Shown piece after piece: positions 1 through 5,055 of a stretch of 5,055 nucleotides of DNA (position 1 is its first letter; the number at the start of each line of letters is the position of its first letter). Position numbers and translations under genes: made by a program. The stretch is from Enterocloster bolteae (GTDB lineage: Bacteria > Bacillota_A > Clostridia > Lachnospirales > Lachnospiraceae). Location: the NCBI GenBank assembly GCA_021769025.1, contig JAETTS010000227.1:1-5055 (forward strand), written 5' to 3'. Under the pieces are notes generated by a model. It was not told where the DNA came from and did no database searches. It was given only the letters and a program-made list of their open reading frames with translations.

Positions 1-2802
1 GCTGCCAGGCAGGAATCTTCACCAAAAGAGGAAACGTGCTGCGGCGATGAACAGGAGTATACAGACGATTCGAGCCAGCAGGAGGAACCTGTTGGACAGA
101 ACGTGGAAACAGAAGAATCGGATCTTCGCCCGGCCCGTCTCCTTAGGAGCAGAAGCCAGGAGGCCAGAAGAGAAGAGAAGAGAAGAAGACGCAGAGAGGA
201 AACGATTGATGGATATCTGAAGCCGATAGATGGACTATGGGCTGCTTTTTGTATACCGGTGGTGATCATGGTCATTATCTTTGCCCAGAGAGGCATCTTC
301 CCTTTTGGAGAAGAAAGCTTTTTGCGGACGGACATGTACCATCAGTATGCGCCATTTTTTTCAGAATTCCAGCATAAGCTGTCCAATGGAGGAAGCCTTT
401 TGTACAGCTGGAATATTGGTATGGGGATCAATTTTTCTGCATTGTATGCTTACTATCTGGCCAGCCCCCTTAACTGGTTTTTGATTCTTTGCCCCAGGCA
501 ACTGGTCATTGAGTTTATGACCTACTCCATTGTGCTGAAAATCGGCTTATCCGGCCTAAGCTTTGGCTGGTATCTGAAAAAGCATTGCAACAGAAATGAT
601 TTTGGAGTTGCATTTTTTGGGATTTTCTATGCTCTGTCCGGATATATGGCGGCATACAGCTGGAACATCATGTGGCTGGATTGCATCTTTCTGTTCCCTG
701 TGATCATGCTTGGCGTGGAGAGGCTGGTAAAGGAAAAAAAGGGAATGATGTATGGGATTTCCCTGGGGTTATGCATCCTTTCCAACTATTATATCTCCAT
801 TATGATCTGTATTTTCATGGTGATCTACTTTTTTTCGGTTCTGATCCTGGAAGGCAAAAAAGACAGAAGGGTGAAAGACTATTTTCTACACTGCGGGCAG
901 TTCGGATTTTATTCGCTTATGGCCGGAGGGATGGCAGCAGTGGTGCTTTTGCCGGAGATCTATGCGCTTCAGATGACTGCTTCAGGAGATTTTAATTTCC
1001 CCCAGACCGTCAGTTCCTACTTCTCTATCTTTGATATGTTTGCGAGACATATTGGAAATGTGGAGATCGAGATTGGATTGGATCATTGGCCTAATATCTA
1101 CTGCGGTGTGGCGGTTCTGATGCTTTTTTTACTGTATCTGGGCTGTAAACGTATAGCACTGAAGGAAAAGGTGGTTTACTGCGGGCTTCTCCTTATGTTT
1201 TTTGCCAGTTTTTCGGTAAACACGTTGAATTTTGTATGGCATGGATTTCATTTTCCCAACAGCCTTCCCTGCCGGCAGTCGTTTATCTACATTTTCCTTA
1301 TGCTGGTAATCTGCTATCGGGCTTACAGCCATCTGAGTGAGATTCCGTGGAAACAGGTGGCCATCGCCTTCTGGGGCAGTACGGCATTTGTCATTTTGGC
1401 CGAGAAGCTGGTGGAGCAGGAGCATTTTTCGTTTTATGTGTATTATGTGGCAATCCTGTTCCTGGCAATCTATGCCGGTCTGATCTACCTGTATAAATAT
1501 AGAAAGAAACCTTATGGAATCCTGATGATTCTGTCCCTGGCAGTAGTATCTGTGGAGGCGGCGGTCAATACTACGGTCACCAGCGTCACCACCACCAGCA
1601 GAAGCAGCTATATAAAAGACAATCAGGATGTGAGACAGCTGGTAGATACGCTTTTGCCAGCCAATACCTTTTTCCGGATTGAGAAGGTGACCAGGAAGAC
1701 GAAAAATGATGGGGCGTGGATGAATTTCCCTACAGTATCTCTGTTTTCCTCTACGGCCAACAGCAGACTGACCGCGTTTTTTAAAGAGGTGGGATGTGAG
1801 GGCAATACCAATGCATACAGCATTACCGGAAGCACGCCGCTTATAGATTCTTTGTTCTCCGTTAAGTATGGTCTGTATTCCCAGGAACAGACAGAGATTC
1901 CCAATCTGATGTTAATCGAGAAAAAGGGAGAAACCTGGCTTTACATGCGCCACGATACACTGCCAGTAGGATTCATGGTGGATCCGGATCTGGAAGCTGT
2001 CTGGATGCGGGATCTGGGGAATCCGGCCTTGGTGCAGAATAACTTGTGCGATGTCATCGGGGCGGCTCAGGTTCTCATAGAGGCAGACAGCGACGGCCAG
2101 GCCAACAAATTCCGGTTCACTCCCCAGGTCTCAGGAGACTACTATGTGTATGTCGGCAACAGGACAGTGGAGGAGGTAGAAGTTAAGCGAGGGGAGGATA
2201 CGGAGACCTTCAAGAACATAAACAGGGGATTCTTTCTGGAACTGGGGTGGTGCCAGGCAGGGGAACCCATCATGCTGACAGGAAAGAATGAGGAACTGGA
2301 CTTGAGAGCCAGGGCATACCGATTTGACTTTGATGCCCTTCACTCCGTCTATGAGATTCTGAATCGGTATCCCCTTGAGGTGACCAATTGGACCGACACC
2401 TTGCTGGAGGGTGAAGTGACAGCAGAAAAGGCGGGAACCCTCTTTACCAGCATTCCCTACGATGCAGGCTGGACGGTAACGGTAGATGGAAAGATACAGC
2501 CGGTCCGCAAACTATTTGACACGTTTATAGGTGTGGAACTGACAGAAGGTGTTCACACCATAAGCTTCTCATATGAGCCGGAGGGATTCCGAATGGGAAT
2601 CTGGATCACACTGGGAAGCGTGTTGCTTCTTCTGCTGATTATGGTATGCAAAAAGGCGCTGCACATTGGCGCAGGAATGCCTGGTGAAGGGGCTGAACAG
2701 CCTGGCATGCATTCATCAGAATTGCTGCAAGGAAGCATGGAGGATGAGGAAAGTATGGATTTGGATAACAGGGAAATCGAACAGGAGGAAATTGATCAAT
2801 GA
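1..2802 (+). CDS. YfhO-family polytopic membrane protein, probable cell-surface glycosyltransferase (5' end outside window)
   Basis: The frame is open from base 1 to the TGA at 2800-2802. A GTG at 103 would give 899 residues, but the nearest Shine-Dalgarno-like GGAGGA (81-86) is 16 bases away and 34 further in-frame codons precede it, so the true start is probably upstream. Numbering from that GTG: a basic cytoplasmic stretch (about 11-33, arginine rich), a first membrane helix (46-62), then about a dozen hydrophobic segments up to about 488. A Thr/Ser-rich linker (489-502) leads into a large probably extracellular domain (to about 830), followed by a last helix (831-848) and an acidic tail. 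Family hallmarks are RTDMYHQYAPFF (75-86), YSWNIGMG (101-108), LSGYMAAYSWN (178-188), LPVGFMVD (620-627) and YDAGWTVTVDG (786-796). YfhO relatives in Bacillus and Listeria (GtlB) take part in lipoteichoic acid glycosylation. Asp77 in the first outer loop is a candidate GT-C catalytic acid. Family assignment is firm; the substrate is unknown. Confidence 0.9.
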   Translation, partial: AARQESSPKEETCCGDEQEYTDDSSQQEEPVGQNVETEESDLRPARLLRSRSQEARREEKRRRRREETIDGYLKPIDGLWAAFCIPVVIMVIIFAQRGIFPFGEESFLRTDMYHQYAPFFSEFQHKLSNGGSLLYSWNIGMGINFSALYAYYLASPLNWFLILCPRQLVIEFMTYSIVLKIGLSGLSFGWYLKKHCNRNDFGVAFFGIFYALSGYMAAYSWNIMWLDCIFLFPVIMLGVERLVKEKKGMMYGISLGLCILSNYYISIMICIFMVIYFFSVLILEGKKDRRVKDYFLHCGQFGFYSLMAGGMAAVVLLPEIYALQMTASGDFNFPQTVSSYFSIFDMFARHIGNVEIEIGLDHWPNIYCGVAVLMLFLLYLGCKRIALKEKVVYCGLLLMFFASFSVNTLNFVWHGFHFPNSLPCRQSFIYIFLMLVICYRAYSHLSEIPWKQVAIAFWGSTAFVILAEKLVEQEHFSFYVYYVAILFLAIYAGLIYLYKYRKKPYGILMILSLAVVSVEAAVNTTVTSVTTTSRSSYIKDNQDVRQLVDTLLPANTFFRIEKVTRKTKNDGAWMNFPTVSLFSSTANSRLTAFFKEVGCEGNTNAYSITGSTPLIDSLFSVKYGLYSQEQTEIPNLMLIEKKGETWLYMRHDTLPVGFMVDPDLEAVWMRDLGNPALVQNNLCDVIGAAQVLIEADSDGQANKFRFTPQVSGDYYVYVGNRTVEEVEVKRGEDTETFKNINRGFFLELGWCQAGEPIMLTGKNEELDLRARAYRFDFDALHSVYEILNRYPLEVTNWTDTLLEGEVTAEKAGTLFTSIPYDAGWTVTVDGKIQPVRKLFDTFIGVELTEGVHTISFSYEPEGFRMGIWITLGSVLLLLLIMVCKKALHIGAGMPGEGAEQPGMHSSELLQGSMEDEESMDLDNREIEQEEIDQ
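2783..2788 (+). promoter_or_regulatory. Ribosome binding site of argH, inside the end of the YfhO-family gene
   Basis: A perfect AGGAGG lies 10 bases before the argH ATG at 2799. It sits within the codons for the last acidic residues (EQEEIDQ) of the upstream protein. The upstream stop TGA (2800-2802) and the argH ATG (2799-2801) share the sequence ATGA. This arrangement fixes the argH start and allows terminating ribosomes to re-initiate, although the site is strong enough to recruit ribosomes independently. Confidence 0.85.
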
Positions 2803-4175
2803 AACTGTGGGGCGGACGTTTTACGAAAGAAGAAAATCAGTTGGTTCATAATTTTAATGAATCTTTGTCTTTCGACCGGAAATTTTACCGTCAGGATATC
2901 GAAGGAAGTGTGGCCCATGTGACCATGCTGGCGAAACAGGGGATTGTCTCACAAGAGGACAAGGAAGAAATCTTGAAAGGCCTACATGGGATTTTGGAAG
3001 ACATTGAGTCTGGCAGGCTGGAGTTTACAGAAGAACATGAGGATATTCATTCATTTGTAGAAGCTAATCTGATAGAACGGATCGGCGAACCAGGGAAGAA
3101 GCTTCACACTGGCCGCAGCAGGAATGACCAGGTAGCTCTTGACATGAGGCTGTACTGCAGGGACGAATTGAAGGAAATCGACGGACTTACGAAAACACTG
3201 ATGGAACGGCTTCTGAACATCATGGAAAACCATCTGGATACGTATATGCCAGGATTTACTCATTTGCAGAAGGCCCAGCCAGTAACCCTGGCTCATCATG
3301 TGGGCGCATATTTTGAGATGTTCCGAAGAGACCGGCAGCGGCTTCGAGATACCCTTGAGCGTATGAATTATTGCCCTCTGGGGGCCGGAGCGCTGGCAGG
3401 GACCACATATCCCCTGGACAGAGCCTATACGGCGCAGCTTCTGGGATTCTATGGACCTACCCTCAACAGCATGGATTCTGTGTCAGACAGAGACTATATC
3501 ATAGAGATGCTAAGTGCTTTGTCCCTGATCGCCATGCATTTAAGCAGGTTCAGCGAGGAGATCATCATCTGGAACAGCAATGAGTATGGGTTTGTGGAGA
3601 TTGACGATGCATACAGCACCGGAAGCAGCATTATGCCCCAGAAGAAAAATCCGGATATTGCAGAACTGGTTCGCGGGAAGACCGGACGGGTGTATGGGGC
3701 ACTGTTCTCCATGCTGACAACTATGAAGGGGCTTCCTCTGGCCTACAATAAGGACATTCAGGAGGACAAAGAGCTTACCTTTGATGCCATTGATACGGTA
3801 AAAGGATGCCTGGCTTTGTTTACAGGCATGATTTCCACCATGACCTTCCGAAAGGACGTAATGGAGAAAAGTGCCAGAAACGGCTTTACCAACGCCACCG
3901 ATGCGGCGGACTATCTGGTGAATCACGGAGTTGCCTTCCGGGATGCCCATGGAATTGTAGGGCAGCTGGTTTTATATGGTATCGAACATAACAAAGCATT
4001 GGATGATCTGACTCTGGAAGAGTTTCAGGCAATCAATCCGGTATTCCAGGAAGATATCTACCAGGCTATCAGCATGAAAACCTGTGTGGAGAAACGGATT
4101 ACGAAAGGAGCTCCAGGGCGTGAAGCCATGGAGGAGGCTCTTAAGGCCTTTCGGGAAGAACTTAAGCGCTCTTAG
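2799..4175 (+). CDS. argH: Argininosuccinate lyase
   Basis: This cytosolic enzyme cleaves argininosuccinate to arginine and fumarate, the last step of arginine biosynthesis. The 458-residue length is normal for the bacterial family and the protein looks complete. It opens with the characteristic MKLWGGRF. HTGRSRNDQ (103-111) is a substrate-binding segment conserved in the lyase family. TH155LQ in PGFTHLQKAQP carries the likely catalytic histidine. PLGAGALAGTTYPLDR (193-208) is also typical of argininosuccinate lyases. The fumarase/aspartase superfamily signature GSSIMPQKKNPD (275-286) holds the probable catalytic serine; by alignment to FumC Ser318 this is Ser276, with Lys282 and Asn284 beside it. 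YNKDIQEDKE (316-325) is also intact. The enzyme is expected to be a homotetramer with active sites shared between subunits. The start is fixed by the AGGAGG at 2783-2788 and the ATGA overlap with the upstream membrane-protein gene. No argG or other arginine gene is visible in the window, and no ArgR site was recognised. Confidence 0.98.
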   Translation: MKLWGGRFTKEENQLVHNFNESLSFDRKFYRQDIEGSVAHVTMLAKQGIVSQEDKEEILKGLHGILEDIESGRLEFTEEHEDIHSFVEANLIERIGEPGKKLHTGRSRNDQVALDMRLYCRDELKEIDGLTKTLMERLLNIMENHLDTYMPGFTHLQKAQPVTLAHHVGAYFEMFRRDRQRLRDTLERMNYCPLGAGALAGTTYPLDRAYTAQLLGFYGPTLNSMDSVSDRDYIIEMLSALSLIAMHLSRFSEEIIIWNSNEYGFVEIDDAYSTGSSIMPQKKNPDIAELVRGKTGRVYGALFSMLTTMKGLPLAYNKDIQEDKELTFDAIDTVKGCLALFTGMISTMTFRKDVMEKSARNGFTNATDAADYLVNHGVAFRDAHGIVGQLVLYGIEHNKALDDLTLEEFQAINPVFQEDIYQAISMKTCVEKRITKGAPGREAMEEALKAFREELKRS

Positions 4176-4229
4176 ATCTCCCGCTGCGAAGTTTAGTGTC
4201 TCTAGCCCTGGGGGAGAAGGCCTTAAGGG
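4138..4229. repeat. Inverted repeat CTTAAGGCCTT / AAGGCCTTAAG flanking the argH 3' end
   Basis: An 11-base perfect inverted repeat has one arm at 4140-4150, inside the last codons of argH, and the other at 4217-4227 in the intergenic region. G-U pairs and one C-G pair extend it to about 14 pairs (4138-4151 with 4216-4229), with a 64-base loop. The core AAGGCCTT is itself palindromic, which raises the chance of coincidence. The repeat is directly visible; any role as an RNA structure or protein-binding site is inference. Confidence 0.35.
4152..4183 (+). other. Possible RNA hairpin over the argH stop codon
   Basis: CGGGA (4152-4156) can pair with TCCCG (4179-4183). Further in, GA (4158-4159) pairs with TC (4177-4178), and TTAAG (4162-4166) pairs with CTTAG (4171-4175, one G-U pair) around a CGCT loop. 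The result is an interrupted stem of about 12 pairs spanning the TAG. The sequence after it (CGCTGCGAAGTTTAGTG) has no U-tract, so it does not qualify as a standard intrinsic terminator. It might stabilise the mRNA 3' end or help termination. It was found by eye without an energy calculation. Confidence 0.3.
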
Positions 4230-4295
4230 AAAGCAGCCGCCCCTGCAGCCGCCTGGGAATCCAGGCCAGCCGTAAAGAAACGTTTAAGATCCGTT
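4176..4295. other. Convergent intergenic region without a clear terminator
   Basis: These 120 bases separate the stop codons of argH and the convergent regulator gene. They are GC-rich in the middle. They contain GCAGCCGCC twice with a 12-base period (4233-4241 and 4245-4253), a hairpin at 4251-4266, and the palindromes AAGGCCTT (4217-4224) and AAACGTTT (4278-4285). Neither strand shows the expected GC stem followed directly by a run of U, so termination may be Rho-dependent or use a weak structure. I see no convincing small gene: the + strand frame running through here (to 4275) is an overlapping frame of argH. Confidence 0.5.
4251..4266. repeat. Short hairpin GCCTGG-gaat-CCAGGC between convergent genes
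   Basis: A perfect 6-bp stem with a 4-base loop lies between the two convergent stop codons. It could fold in either transcript and so might act as a weak bidirectional structure. There is no T-run directly after it on either strand, which argues against calling it an intrinsic terminator. The 11 bases GCCTGGGAATC that include its left arm recur exactly 100 bases downstream (4351-4361), inside the regulator gene. Confidence 0.35.
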
Positions 4296-5055
4296 CTAGG
4301 AAATTTGCTGTACGGGGGGGTTGTTGGGGGTAGAGTCATCCCGCTGGCCTGCCTGGGAATCTTTCACATATTTTCCTGGCGAGCTTCCGGTAAATTTTGT
4401 AAATACTTTTATAAAATGGGCGTAATTCTGAAAACCACACTCAAAACAGGTGGTTGTGATGGATGCGCCCTGTTTTAGTAGAACCTGAGCGTGCTGAATC
4501 CGGCGGATGATAACATAATTCCAGAGAGAAATCCCCATAAATTCTTTAAATACGTGGCACAGCCGGGAACGGCTGATATTTAGATAGTCGGCAATTCCCT
4601 GTATGGAAATGGGGTTGGAGAAATTAGCATTGATATAGGATATGGTATCCTGTACAAGTTTAGGCAGGATATCGTTGACTCCCAGGTCATTTTGCTGCTG
4701 GGCAGAGTTGGCCAGCAGCAAGATGACAGACAGCATGGAGCGAATCCATACGTCACACCCAAAGACATTTTCCTTGATGGCGCGTATGGAGGAATCCACG
4801 CAATATTCAAACTGTGCGATCTGATCCTTACTCAGATGAAAAGGAGAGGAGGTTGATACGGAAAAGCAAGTCAGCAGATCTGTCTGGCTGGTAGACAGGC
4901 TGGAGATGTAAGTTTCGTTGATATGTACCGGCATCCTCTCATAAGGAGAATCATCGTGGACAAAATAGCCGTGGATATCATTGGGGCGGATGAAGGTTAA
5001 GTCGCCAGGACTTAAGTGATAAGTCGTATCATTGATAAAATAATCTACGTTTCCG
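4296..5055 (-). CDS. AraC-family transcriptional regulator (N-terminus outside window)
   Basis: The minus-strand frame is open from the right edge to the TAG at 4298-4296, giving 252 visible residues. The Met codon at 4934-4932 is not the real start: 40 in-frame residues precede it and match the cupin-like sensor domain of AraC regulators (INDTTYHLSPGDLTFIRPND, then IHG), continuing into ERMPVHINETYISSL. About 30-50 residues are probably missing. The C-terminal DNA-binding domain (about 4652-4365) is complete. Its first helix-turn-helix is SIQGIADYLNISRSRLCHVFKEFMG, split here as SIQGIADYLNISRSRL plus CHVFKEFMG. The second is ITTTCFECGFQNYAHFIKVF, followed by the usual FTGSSPGKY. In the second motif, Cys-Phe replaces the more usual Ile-Ala before ECGF. 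A polar tail of about 22 residues (KDSQAGQ to QQIS) follows the domain. The family usually binds a sugar or other small ligand and activates a neighbouring operon; ligand and targets are unknown. The gene is convergent to argH, so its promoter and probable divergent target lie to the right. Confidence 0.92.
   Translation of the reverse strand, partial: GNVDYFINDTTYHLSPGDLTFIRPNDIHGYFVHDDSPYERMPVHINETYISSLSTSQTDLLTCFSVSTSSPFHLSKDQIAQFEYCVDSSIRAIKENVFGCDVWIRSMLSVILLLANSAQQQNDLGVNDILPKLVQDTISYINANFSNPISIQGIADYLNISRSRLCHVFKEFMGISLWNYVIIRRIQHAQVLLKQGASITTTCFECGFQNYAHFIKVFTKFTGSSPGKYVKDSQAGQRDDSTPNNPPVQQIS
4314..4320. repeat. G7 homopolymer (C7 on the coding strand) near the 3' end of the AraC-family gene
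   Basis: Seven consecutive G on the + strand correspond to CCC CCC codons in the regulator's last residues (STPNNPPVQQIS). A second run of five G is at 4326-4330. Such tracts are prone to length change by replication slippage and to sequencing error. A change here would alter only the last few residues, after the DNA-binding domain, so its effect on function should be small. Confidence 0.6.

Noticed and set aside
1129..1425. 98-codon minus-strand open frame inside the YfhO-family gene
   Set aside because: It is antisense to a conserved membrane region, has no family features and no supporting context.
3540..3950. 136-codon minus-strand open frame inside argH
   Set aside because: It is entirely antisense to the highly conserved core of argH, has no recognisable domain, and is explained by codon bias of the real gene.
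4251..4266. Calling the GCCTGG/CCAGGC hairpin an intrinsic terminator
   Set aside because: The stem is only 6 bp and no U-tract follows it on either strand.
4084..4275. Small + strand open frame running from argH into the intergenic region
   Set aside because: It starts in another frame of argH with no ribosome binding site, and the product is a low-complexity Pro/Gly/Ser string with no recognisable domain.
4296..4934. Taking the regulator as a complete 212-residue protein starting at the Met codon at 4934
   Set aside because: The frame continues upstream for 40 residues that match the AraC cupin-like sensor domain, so this Met is internal.
1..5055. A new defence, mobile or CRISPR-type system
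   Set aside because: All long frames are explained by three well-known families. No regular repeat array, transposase, integrase, attachment site or unknown multi-gene cluster is visible.

Overview
The window looks like ordinary chromosomal DNA from a Gram-positive, probably clostridial (Lachnospiraceae-like) bacterium. This rests on a long YfhO-family membrane protein, a typical Firmicutes-style argininosuccinate lyase, strong AGGAGG-type ribosome binding sites and moderate GC. It is an inference from gene content and style; no phylogenetic marker is present.

Layout. Positions 1-2802 (+) hold a large polytopic YfhO-family protein whose reading frame is already open at base 1, so its true start lies left of the window. 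Its stop overlaps the start of argH (2799-4175, +) by four bases (ATGA). The two genes are therefore almost certainly one transcription unit, probably with translational coupling. A convergent intergenic stretch (4176-4295) follows, rich in short repeats and hairpins but lacking a clear U-tract terminator. From 4296 to the right edge, on the minus strand, lies an AraC-family regulator. It has a partial N-terminal cupin-like sensor region and a complete C-terminal double helix-turn-helix domain, and its start is beyond the right edge.

How the genes relate. argH carries out the last step of arginine biosynthesis. The YfhO-type protein is predicted to work in the membrane, probably in polyprenyl-phosphate-sugar-dependent glycosylation of cell-surface polymers. 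No biochemical link between them is evident, so the coupling looks like shared expression rather than a shared pathway. The AraC regulator is convergent to them and its targets cannot be seen; they may lie to the right of the window.

The window contains no tRNA, rRNA, CRISPR array, transposase or phage gene that I can support, and no convincing new biological system. The points worth a second look are the unusual gene pairing, the charged extensions of the YfhO protein, the structure around the argH 3' end, and a G7 tract near the 3' end of the regulator gene.
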